Of a stretch of DNA of 64,000 nt, positions 1 to 6,805 are shown in pieces; the first letter of the stretch is position 1; each line of letters begins with the position of its first letter. The DNA comes from Mucilaginibacter sp. UR6-1 (GTDB taxonomy: Bacteria; Bacteroidota; Bacteroidia; Sphingobacteriales; Sphingobacteriaceae). Where the stretch lies: positions 558,001 to 622,000 of the forward strand of contig NZ_JAJIWP010000001.1 in the NCBI RefSeq assembly GCF_020880975.1, read 5' to 3'. Position numbers and translations under genes: made by a program. The notes below the pieces were generated by a model, which did not search any database, had not been told where the DNA came from, and saw nothing but the letters and a program-made list of their open reading frames with translations.

Positions 1-1
1 T

Positions 2-1900
2 GCCAGGATGACCCCATTATTTGTCAATAAACAAAGCGATGGTAACTGGGGATCGGTCAATGGGGGCAGCATCGATGTTACTCTCGCTAATAACAACCCG
101 CTTTTTATACTCGAAAACGGTGGAAGATCTAATAGTTATGCGAACAGACTGACCACAGCCCTTGATGCCTCGTTCAAGCCGGTAGCCGGCTTATCAGTAG
201 ATGGCAATGCTTCCTATTATACGCAATCAGAGGTATTTTCCACATTTACAGCGACAAGGCCTGCGATCATCGATTTTTTTACCAAGCAGCCCATCGCCGG
301 CACAGGTGTGAATACCAATAATCTAAACGAGAACTGGTATACAAATTCAAGGTTGCTAACCCAAGCCACTGTTTCGTACACAAAAACTTTTGGTGAACAT
401 GATTTTAAAGTACTAGGTGGTTCATCTTATGAATATTACAATGAGCGCGCCATTGGTGTTTCCAGGAATAAATTTCCCAGTCAAAATTTAGATGCGATCA
501 ATGCAGGTTCAACAGATCCGGCCAATACTTCGGCTAACGGTTCGATCAATACCCGGACATTCATTTCTTATTTCAGCCGCTTAAATTACTCCTTTAGGAA
601 CCGTTATCTGCTCGAAGGAAACCTGAGGCATGATGAATCGTCGCAATTTGCGCCAGGACACCGCGGCGGTACTTATCCATCCGCATCGGTTGGCTGGAGA
701 ATCTCCCAGGAAAGTTTCCTGCAAAAAGCGAAATGGGTGAATGAGTTAAAGCTGCGCGGTTCCTGGGGCTTGCTGGGTAATGTCGGCAATGTTGGCTTTT
801 ACGATTATTTCGGCGGTATATCGACAGGCAGGGGTGCATTCCTGAACGGCACGTTCGTGGATGGTGCATGGCCGGGCCGTTTACCGAGCCCATTCCTGAC
901 CTGGGAAAAGAAGGAAATGAAAAATATAGGCGTAGATGCCACCTTGTTCAACAGAAGCCTGTCGATACAGGTAGATGCCTATGACGCATTGACTAAGAAT
1001 ATCCTGCTGAGCAATGCAAATTCAGTCCCTCAGGAAGCCGGTGTAACTTCAATTCCCAGTATAAATGCAGGCTCTGTAAGAAATAAGGGGATAGAGTTAA
1101 CCCTAAATTACAGTAATAAGATTGGTGAGGTCAACTATTCCGTAGGCGGAAACTTCACAAGGATATGGAATAAGATCGAAGATTTGAACGGCTTAAAGGA
1201 ATTACCGCCTTCCGGCTTTTACATTAACCGGGTAGGCGAAGCGATCGGATCCTATTACATGTATCAGGCCAACGGGCTTTTCAGGAATGCGGCAGAAGTG
1301 GCTGCTTCGCCATTCCAGGCCAACGGAACAGGGGCAGGCGACATTAGGTTTGTGGACCAGAACTGGGACGGAGTGATCAACGATAAGGATCGGGTAGTGG
1401 TAGGCAATGACGTGCCTTATAAGTACTATGGTGTAAACCTGTCTTTGAGTTACAAGGGTTTTGACCTCGCTGTTATCGGCCAGGGCGTTTTAGGGTTAAA
1501 AACCTATCTGGAAGGAGAGGCGTCTAATGCTTTCTTCAACGGCTCCGGTATAAGAGCCTATCACCAGGGAAGATGGACACCGGCTAATCCGGATGCGAAC
1601 GCCGTTTACCCGCGCCTGTTGCTGTCAGAAAACAATACCCAAAATACGGTGACCAATAGTTTCTGGTTATATGATGCCTCCTATTTTCGTGTTAAGGCAT
1701 TGACCGTGGGCTATAATTTCCCGGAGAAGATCTCAAAAAGGATCGGTGCCAGCAACATCAAGGTTTACTTCACATCAAATAACCTGTTCACCATTCGCGG
1801 TGATAAGCGCATGAAGGATTTTGATCCGGAGGCACCATCTGGCAGGCCATCTTATCCCCAGTTGAAGACGAGCTCATTGGGACTAAATGTTACTTTCTGA
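2..1900 (+). CDS. SusC/RagA-family TonB-dependent outer-membrane receptor, 3' part
   Basis: C-terminal ~632 residues of a SusC-like receptor. The frame is open to the first base of the window, so the signal peptide, CarboxypepD-like domain and plug lie outside. What remains is beta-barrel: alternating aromatic and polar strands, the stretch FSRLNYSFRNRYLLEGNLRHD, the AWRIS-like segment VGWRISQESF, and the family's usual end (AGSVRNKGIELTL, then YDASYFRVKALTVGYNFP, last residue Phe). Such receptors import oligosaccharides or other large nutrients through the outer membrane using TonB energy, with a SusD lipoprotein as lid. The susD-like gene begins 20 bp downstream, so the two form one unit. 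The substrate cannot be told from this fragment. Confidence 0.93.
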   Translation, partial: ARMTPLFVNKQSDGNWGSVNGGSIDVTLANNNPLFILENGGRSNSYANRLTTALDASFKPVAGLSVDGNASYYTQSEVFSTFTATRPAIIDFFTKQPIAGTGVNTNNLNENWYTNSRLLTQATVSYTKTFGEHDFKVLGGSSYEYYNERAIGVSRNKFPSQNLDAINAGSTDPANTSANGSINTRTFISYFSRLNYSFRNRYLLEGNLRHDESSQFAPGHRGGTYPSASVGWRISQESFLQKAKWVNELKLRGSWGLLGNVGNVGFYDYFGGISTGRGAFLNGTFVDGAWPGRLPSPFLTWEKKEMKNIGVDATLFNRSLSIQVDAYDALTKNILLSNANSVPQEAGVTSIPSINAGSVRNKGIELTLNYSNKIGEVNYSVGGNFTRIWNKIEDLNGLKELPPSGFYINRVGEAIGSYYMYQANGLFRNAAEVAASPFQANGTGAGDIRFVDQNWDGVINDKDRVVVGNDVPYKYYGVNLSLSYKGFDLAVIGQGVLGLKTYLEGEASNAFFNGSGIRAYHQGRWTPANPDANAVYPRLLLSENNTQNTVTNSFWLYDASYFRVKALTVGYNFPEKISKRIGASNIKVYFTSNNLFTIRGDKRMKDFDPEAPSGRPSYPQLKTSSLGLNVTF

Positions 1901-1920
1901 TCAATTTAAAATATACTGAA

Positions 1921-3594
1921 ATGAAAAAATTTAAACTAAGATATATTGGCTATGGTGTCCTGTTCACCGCTTTTTTTGCAGCGGGGTGCAAGAAGAACCT
2001 GGAACAGTTTCCGAACGATATTATAGCTGCCGAAACCTTCTTTAAAACTCCGAACGATGCCTTACTGGCTTTAAACGGCTGTTACGGATACCTTGATGGC
2101 AGTCAGAATGATATTTATTTTGACGCGATGACAGACGATGCTTACGCGCAGTATCCCTGGGAAAGTAATGCGACTGCTGTGGGCGCGGGAAATGTCACTG
2201 TAAACCTCGACATGGGCTATGGTGGCCGTTACAATGGCATACGCCGTTTTAACTTTTTCCTCTCCAGGGTCGGTAATGTTCCCATGGACGAAAGCTTAAG
2301 GAAGCGCTATATTGCCGAGGTCAGGGCACTAAGGGCTTTTTCTTACTTCAATCTGGCTGCTATTTTTGGCCCTGTACCTTTGATCACAAGCGACGTTGTA
2401 AACCCGGAAGATGCCAAAATAGCGCCATCGCCCCAGGCTGCAGTGCTTGATTTTGTGTTAGCGGAGCTAAAAGCAGCGGCACCCGACCTGCCAGCAGCTT
2501 ATGCGAATGGCGGAGGTGACGAATATGGCCGGATTACCAAAGGGGCCGCACTTGCCCTGCGTGCGCGCGCCGCATTATTTTATAAAAAATACGACGAGGC
2601 GGCAGCAGACGCAAAGGCGGTGATGGACTTGGGGGTTTATAAACTATTTACCAAAGACCCTTCTTCCAGCGACCTGAGCGAGGATTACAGCCAGCTGGTC
2701 GACTTTCAGGACAATGCGGATAAGGCAAAGTTCTACAAGGGCCTCGTTAGCTATAGCCAGCAGTTTTGGTCGGTTAATGAAAGGAACAGCGAAGTAATTC
2801 TTAGCAGCCAATATGCTGAAAATATCAACCCGACGAGGGTAACAACTTTCCTGTTTCCAGGCTCATTCAACGGGTGGAGCTCAGTTACGCCAACCCAAGA
2901 CCTGGTTAACAGCTATGGTAACCGTAATGGTGATCCGGTGACAACGCTGCCTACAGCCGCCCAGCGTGCTGCCAACTACAATGGCGGAAATTATGGTGCG
3001 CCGTACCTGGCGGAGTTTAAAAACCGGGATACCAGGCTTTATGCCTCTATCTTATTCCCGGGTAACAAAATGTTTATTAATGGTTCAGTAGCAACATTCG
3101 TATGGGGCAAGGGCGGGAATAATAATTCAAAAACCGGTTATAATTTCAGAAAGGTCGCCGACCCGAATTACATACAGGAACAGAATGGCAACAATGACTA
3201 CCAGCTTATTCGCTATGCGGAAGTGTTGTTAACCTACGCCGAAGCACAAAACGAAATAACCGGGCCGAATGCAGCGATCTATGCAGCGCTCGATCAAGTC
3301 AGAAACCGTGCGGGTATGCCAAACGTCGATCAGGCGAAGTATAACAGCAAAGATAACCTGCGCACGCTTATTCTGAATGAACGCCATATCGAACTGGCCG
3401 TTGAGGGCAGAAGGTTTTTGGATATTCGCCGGCTAAGAATAGGAGCGGCCGTAATCAAGGATGTTCGCGATATCACTAATGACCTGAGTCAGGTCAGAAA
3501 ATGGGAAGATAAATTCTATTTATTCCCGTATCCGTTGACCGCTACGGACAGAAACCCGAACCTGCAGAGTGCGCAGCAGGCAAAAGGTTACTAA
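1921..3594 (+). CDS. SusD/RagB-family nutrient-binding lipoprotein
   Basis: 557 residues, full length for the family. An N-terminal signal peptide ends in the lipobox FFAAGC (Cys at about residue 23) followed by KK, the usual surface-export context for Bacteroidota lipoproteins. The N-terminal TPR-like helices carry the family signature RALRAFSYFNLAAIFGPVPL at about residues 138-157. The C-terminal half has RYAEVLLTYAEAQNE and LILNERHIELAVEGRRFLDIRR, both characteristic SusD/RagB motifs. It should sit on the cell surface as the lid of the upstream SusC-like receptor and bind its glycan or peptide ligand. The start is the first ATG after the 20-bp gap. No glycosidase or regulator is visible next to this pair, so the substrate stays unknown. 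Confidence 0.95.
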   Translation: MKKFKLRYIGYGVLFTAFFAAGCKKNLEQFPNDIIAAETFFKTPNDALLALNGCYGYLDGSQNDIYFDAMTDDAYAQYPWESNATAVGAGNVTVNLDMGYGGRYNGIRRFNFFLSRVGNVPMDESLRKRYIAEVRALRAFSYFNLAAIFGPVPLITSDVVNPEDAKIAPSPQAAVLDFVLAELKAAAPDLPAAYANGGGDEYGRITKGAALALRARAALFYKKYDEAAADAKAVMDLGVYKLFTKDPSSSDLSEDYSQLVDFQDNADKAKFYKGLVSYSQQFWSVNERNSEVILSSQYAENINPTRVTTFLFPGSFNGWSSVTPTQDLVNSYGNRNGDPVTTLPTAAQRAANYNGGNYGAPYLAEFKNRDTRLYASILFPGNKMFINGSVATFVWGKGGNNNSKTGYNFRKVADPNYIQEQNGNNDYQLIRYAEVLLTYAEAQNEITGPNAAIYAALDQVRNRAGMPNVDQAKYNSKDNLRTLILNERHIELAVEGRRFLDIRRLRIGAAVIKDVRDITNDLSQVRKWEDKFYLFPYPLTATDRNPNLQSAQQAKGY

Positions 3595-3636
3595 ATCGTA
3601 AAGAGACTGTTCCAGCTGGACACGTTCACGATTAGC

Positions 3637-3780
3637 TCAAACTATCAGAGCGCATGATAAATGGGCAGTCTCTTTATTTCTTTGGTCTTCAAATTTTTGA
3701 AGCATTTGCTCTATATGTTCTACTTTTTCGAATAACTGACGTATAATTTCGGGAAGTTTATCAAATCCAAATGGCTCCAT
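3637..3780 (-). pseudogene. Truncated excisionase/HTH_17-like protein, N-terminal remnant
   Basis: A 47-codon ORF starting MEPFGFDKLPEIIRQLFEKV and continuing as a helical, coiled-coil-like segment. Small helix-turn-helix proteins of Bacteroidota integrative elements often begin with such a 'F..LP..I..L...V..IE..L' lead before their MerR/Xis-like HTH. Here the frame stops before any HTH appears, so this is best read as a broken remnant; a standalone micropeptide cannot be excluded. It lies 230 bp from the tRNA-Ser 3' end, which fits an excisionase near an attachment site. Family assignment is from remembered pattern only. Confidence 0.4.
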
Positions 3781-4008
3781 GAGTTAGTAGACTAAATATG
3801 CAAAGTGGAAAGATATTTTCAAAAATTCACATTGAAATTTTTGAATACTTTCAGGTTAATGAATTATTCAATTTAATTAATTTTCGAAAATTGATACTTT
3901 TTGATTAAATTTATTCTTGAATTAACAGCTATAAAATAATAGTGTGACAATCGTGGTGACACGAAATTGAAAAGTGTTTAAATAATAGATAATCAAACAA
4001 ATAGGAGA

Positions 4009-4033
4009 GTGGGTTCAAATCCCTCCCTCACCG
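4009..4033 (+). other. tRNA-Ser 3'-end fragment (att-site-like)
   Basis: Reads as the T-arm plus 3' acceptor strand of a tRNA: stem GTGGG, loop TTCAAAT, stem CCCTC (one T-T mismatch), acceptor strand CCTCACC and discriminator G. The acceptor sequence and the G discriminator match tRNA-Ser genes that start GGTGAGG. Nothing upstream can form the D, anticodon or variable arms, so there is no functional tRNA. A detached tRNA 3' end is the usual trace of integrase-mediated insertion, where the incoming element restores the host gene at the other end. Confidence 0.65.
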
Positions 4034-4057
4034 CTGATAACCATGTTAAAACATTTT

Positions 4058-4092
4058 AAAAGCCTTTAAATCGTTGATTTAAAGGCTTTTTT
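4058..4092 (+). terminator. Intrinsic terminator behind the tRNA-Ser fragment
   Basis: A perfect 15-bp stem, AAAAGCCTTTAAATC (4058-4072) with GATTTAAAGGCTTTT (4076-4090), has a 3-nt loop GTT and runs into six T (4087-4092). It sits 25 bp after the tRNA-Ser 3' end, so it was probably the terminator of the original tRNA gene and marks the original chromosomal flank. Confidence 0.85.
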
Positions 4093-4135
4093 CATTTCAG
4101 AAAGTACTCATTTTATGTGCGGTTTCGCATAGTTT

Positions 4136-4158
4136 AGTGTGACATTCAGTGTGACATT
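4136..4158 (+). repeat. Tandem GTGTGACATT direct repeat
   Basis: AGTGTGACATT occurs at 4136-4146 and again at 4148-4158, with a related GTGTGACAA at 3942-3950 and a GTGACAC half at 3956-3962 on the other side of the tRNA fragment. Short iterated repeats flanking a tRNA 3' end are typical of tyrosine-recombinase arm-type binding sites. That role is inference, since no integrase gene remains. Confidence 0.5.
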
Positions 4159-4325
4159 TTTTCTTAGGAAAGAACGAGGTCATCGACTTCCCGGTTTACC
4201 GTCACATCGGCCTGCTAAGCGAGCTGAACCTGCTTTGTCTTCAGAGTAAGAAACGCGAGCCCGAAGAAGCCGAGATCAATGATCTGATCAATGGCACAGA
4301 TAAGATCATCAAGGCCGTTTTTTAA
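4155..4325 (+). pseudogene. 3' tail of an unidentified gene
   Basis: An open frame without a start codon that runs from a TGA at 4152 to TAA at 4323-4325. From about 4170 its codon use and amphipathic helices look like real protein (FPVYRHIGLLSELNLLC, then a charged stretch ending KIIKAVF). It starts exactly where the GTGTGACATT repeat ends, as if a deletion joined the element's end to the last ~50 codons of a host or element gene. I do not recognise the family. Confidence 0.4.
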
Positions 4326-4353
4326 ACACCGGGTGCCCTTACTGTTAAACGGT

Positions 4354-4935
4354 TCAACGTATGGTTTGCCTTTTGATCCTGCTTAAGGTTTCTTTAGTGA
4401 TTCCCAAATAAGACGCAATGTAGTGCTGGGGAAAACGCTGAACAAAGTGCGGGTACTTGTTAGCGAATTCCAGATAGCGCTCTTCAGCGGTGCCGCAGAT
4501 CATGGAGTTCAGCCTCTTGTGCAAAGCGATCGCATGCCTGTCATCCATGACACGTAACATCTGCGCCAAAGCGGGGACCTGTTCCGCAAGGTCGTAAATG
4601 GCTTTAGGCGTGATAATGAGCATTTCCGTGTCTTCCCAGGCATCGATATTGTAAACGGAGGGCTCCGGCGATGTCAGACTCTCACGGTCGTCCGCCCAAT
4701 ATTCTTCCACATAAAGCTGAGTGACCTTCTCATTGCCTTTATCGTCTATACAATACTGGCGCATTGCGCCCTGTGTGATAAATGCCGTATACTTTGACAC
4801 TTCTCCCGCCTTCAGCAGGAACTGTCTTTTACGTAGCGTCTTCGGCTGGAAAGCAACTTTGATCGCCGCTATTTCCGAGTAATTTAGTTGTAAACCTGAA
4901 TATCTTTCAATGTAATTGATCAGTCTCTGATACAT
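4354..4935 (-). CDS. Crp/Fnr-family transcriptional regulator (copy 1)
   Basis: 193 residues. An N-terminal cyclic-nucleotide-binding-type beta roll spans about 1-125 (RKRQFLLKAGEVSKYTAFI and GAMRQYCIDDKGNEKVTQLY). A dimerisation helix and a short C-terminal winged HTH follow, with recognition helix GITKETLSRIKR. The E-x-x-S-R pattern in that helix is the Fnr signature for DNA contact. It has no N-terminal cysteine cluster, so it is not an oxygen-sensing Fnr; the ligand is unknown. It is transcribed divergently from the NAD(P)-binding reductase at 5142, and the palindrome GACAATTGTC at 5046-5055 lies between them as a likely operator. It is similar in layout to the second Crp-like gene at 17773. 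Confidence 0.9.
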   Translation of the reverse strand: MYQRLINYIERYSGLQLNYSEIAAIKVAFQPKTLRKRQFLLKAGEVSKYTAFITQGAMRQYCIDDKGNEKVTQLYVEEYWADDRESLTSPEPSVYNIDAWEDTEMLIITPKAIYDLAEQVPALAQMLRVMDDRHAIALHKRLNSMICGTAEERYLEFANKYPHFVQRFPQHYIASYLGITKETLSRIKRQTIR

Positions 4936-5045
4936 TTATTATAACCCCAATCTCATCGTAATTTACGAATAAATATCCTTCTGTTAAAATATTGTTTCCT
5001 TCTACAGTGATCATGACAGATTATACCTCTGAAGATCAGGATACC

Positions 5046-5055
5046 GACAATTGTC
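5046..5055. promoter_or_regulatory. Palindrome GACAATTGTC, putative Crp/Fnr-like operator
   Basis: A perfect 10-bp palindrome of the form GAC-N4-GTC. It lies 111 bp upstream of the divergent crp-like start at 4935 and 87 bp upstream of the reductase start at 5142. The same core, GACATTTGTC, recurs at 6498, 8773 and 17587, each upstream of a gene in this block. The half-site spacing equals that of Fnr-type sites (5-bp halves separated by 4). Binding by the neighbouring regulator is inference. Confidence 0.55.
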
Positions 5056-5141
5056 ACTATTATTTTTTATCATACCTCATCGTTTACTGACCGCTTACAT
5101 AGGCACTTTTACATTATTTACTTTCAAAGAAATTATCAATT

Positions 5142-5726
5142 ATGAAAATCGGATTTATCGGTGCAGGCCATATCGGTAAGGCACTGGCAAAAAAATTTGT
5201 AAAAGCAGGTTACCCTGTTATCATCTCCAATTCAAGAGGCCCTGATTCATTGCAGGCCCTGATCAGAGAACTCGGCGAACTGGCCTCAGCAGGCACCAGT
5301 GAAGAAGCGGCTAATGCTGACCTGGTCGTTCTCGCCGTGATGTGGGACCAGGCTCCGGAGGCCTTAGGCAAAGTCAAAGATCAACTCGCCGGGAAGATCG
5401 TTATCGACGCCACGAACAATATGAATAGTGCCGCGACGGACAAGCCTACGAGTGTTGTGATCTCTGAACAGATACCAGGAGCCAAAGTGGTTAAAGCCTT
5501 CAATACCCTGATGGCCGCAACGCTGGATGCGGACCCGCAGACAGGCAGCGGGAATCGCGTGATTTTCTTTTCAGGTGATCACCCTGACGCTAAAGATACG
5601 GTCGGAAAGATCATCACAGAATTTGGCTTTGCCGGAATTGATCTCGGCGACCTTCAGCAGGCATCTCCGTTAACTGAATTTGCCAAAGCGCTATCTGTTC
5701 AGAACCTTGTCAGCTACCCTAACTAA
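5142..5726 (+). CDS. NADPH-dependent F420 reductase-like / NAD(P)-binding oxidoreductase
   Basis: 194 residues with an N-terminal Rossmann fold: GFIGAGHIGKALAKKF (GxGxxG motif, residues 4-19), then a second-strand end IISNSRGP, whose SR pair suits an NADP phosphate. It continues through VVLAVMWDQAPEAL, DATNN and VVKAFNTL, all typical of the F420_oxidored (PF03807) small reductases common in bacteria that lack F420. The substrate is unknown; such proteins often sit in oxidative or electrophile-response loci. The gene is divergent from a Crp-like regulator with a palindrome between them, which suggests direct control. Confidence 0.88.
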   Translation: MKIGFIGAGHIGKALAKKFVKAGYPVIISNSRGPDSLQALIRELGELASAGTSEEAANADLVVLAVMWDQAPEALGKVKDQLAGKIVIDATNNMNSAATDKPTSVVISEQIPGAKVVKAFNTLMAATLDADPQTGSGNRVIFFSGDHPDAKDTVGKIITEFGFAGIDLGDLQQASPLTEFAKALSVQNLVSYPN

Positions 5727-5810
5727 GCCGGAGCGGGTTTCGGACAAGTGCGTTAAGTTCTGATCAGCAGGGAAATTTCCGGTAAGCCGGTAATGCGTCA
5801 GTTAACGATC

Positions 5811-5834
5811 GGGGGCCGGTGTTGACCAGCCCCC
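5811..5834. terminator. GC-rich hairpin between convergent units
   Basis: GGGGGC (5811-5816) pairs with GCCCCC (5829-5834), with an inner GGT/ACC after one mismatch. It lies between the reductase stop (5726) and the end of the amidohydrolase remnant (5882). There is no clear T-run on either side, so termination activity is uncertain. Confidence 0.35.
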
Positions 5835-5881
5835 AATCATTGTCAGATCATGTTGACTACCTCAAACATATTCTTAAAGCC

Positions 5882-6331
5882 TTATTTTTTTCCAAACTGG
5901 TAGCCACCAAAATATTTTACAGGCGACCAGGAAGGAATGACATCAGCGATCTTTGGCGAAAGATCACTGTACTTACCGGATCCGTAAACCACTCTGCCGC
6001 CTACGACCGTCAGCACCGAAGACAGGTCTTTGATCTGCTCGTCCGGAATAGAGAACAGATCGTCGCTTAACAGCACGAAGTCTGCAAGATTGCCCGGTGT
6101 GATGCGCCCTTTCTCATTTTCATGATTCTCGAATCAAGCGGCTCCGATCGTATACAGTCTCAGTGCTTCTTCACGGGTGAAACGGTTATCCTCGGCCAGC
6201 AGCACGTTACCCGAAACGGCTTTGCCGGCGTGATAAACGATCAGGTCAGCGCCTGTTGATGCCTGGCCGGTCTGGGCATGTGTTCCTGAACCGATCAGGA
6301 CCGTTGTAATCAGGGTAATGATTTTTTTCAT
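5882..6331 (-). pseudogene. Collapsed second copy of the amidohydrolase gene
   Basis: A degenerate paralogue of the intact gene at 6806-8611. It starts with the same kind of signal peptide (MKKIITLITTVL, ATG at 6329-6331) and the same GADLIVYHA segment. It then jumps directly to VLLAEDNRFTREEALRLYTIGAA, which in the intact copy lies about 450 codons further on. After that the Trp codon of the intact IGAAWFE has become TGA (6134-6136), while the frame continues through KGRITPGNLADFVLLS to a C-terminus ending YFGGYQFGKK, nearly the same as the intact one. So it carries a large in-frame deletion and a nonsense mutation. The upstream region with its GACATTTGTC site is duplicated too. Confidence 0.88.
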
Positions 6332-6497
6332 ACGTAAAGTTTTTGAATTACCAATAATGAGCCCTCCTGAAGAAGTTACTGACCGGTTTAAACGTTGATT
6401 CCGCTTAGTCACGCCGACAGATATTCAGTGACCCCATGACGTAAAACTGGTAACGGACGCTTTCTTGAGACGATGAGAATTGATAAGAAATGACGGC

Positions 6498-6507
6498 GAC
6501 ATTTGTC
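6498..6507. promoter_or_regulatory. GACATTTGTC operator-like site upstream of the amidohydrolase remnant
   Basis: GAC-ATTT-GTC lies 167 bp upstream of the remnant's start. The ~45 bp around it match the region at 8738-8782 upstream of the intact copy, including GACGATGAGAATTGATA. The site therefore came with the duplication. Confidence 0.5.
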
Positions 6508-6671
6508 GTTCGGCAATTATTGATTCCGAAGGCCTGCAAACGGCCGGATCCGGCTTTCGCCGGTTGCCGGTCTGAATGAGTTCCTGCATCCGGAAACTTC
6601 CGGGTCGGTGGATTTCCTGTCTGACAAAGGATAAGTTCTAACCCCGTTGTCCAAGGCGACCGATACAAAAA

Positions 6672-6699
6672 ATAAGGGCCGAGATCGATCGGCTCTTAT
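6672..6699 (-). terminator. Terminator of the amidohydrolase gene
   Basis: ATAAGGGCCGA (6672-6682) and TCGGCTCTTAT (6689-6699) pair with one G-U. On the minus strand the hairpin runs into TTATTTTTTG. It stands 107 bp past the stop of the intact amidohydrolase gene. The rest of 6332-6805 holds only the remnant's upstream region; the short ORFs there look accidental. Confidence 0.65.
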
Positions 6700-6805
6700 G
6701 ATTGTTATGAATAGGTAGAAGTGATTTTTAATATCCGGATCCAATGGTCTGTATAGTAGGATAGCACTGAAGTAAAGTGTCCGGCCTGTCGGAAATGGCC
6801 TGATC

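Larger units (their letters stand above)
3595..4353. other. 759-bp non-coding stretch: decayed integrative-element scar
   Basis: AT-rich stretch with no intact gene. It holds, in order, a long-loop inverted repeat (3600-3609 with 3666-3675, AAAGAGACTG/CAGTCTCTTT) that may terminate the susD transcript, a truncated HTH/excisionase-like ORF on the minus strand, GTGTGACA motifs, a tRNA-Ser 3' end, an intrinsic terminator, a tandem GTGTGACATT repeat, and the 3' tail of an unidentified gene. This mix is what is expected where an element integrated into a tRNA-Ser gene and was later mostly lost. That history is inference; the separate parts are visible. Confidence 0.6.

Noticed and set aside
4001..4035. 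A functional tRNA-Ser gene
   Set aside because: Only the T-arm and 3' acceptor strand are present; no D-arm, anticodon arm or variable arm can be formed upstream, and the T-stem has a mismatch.
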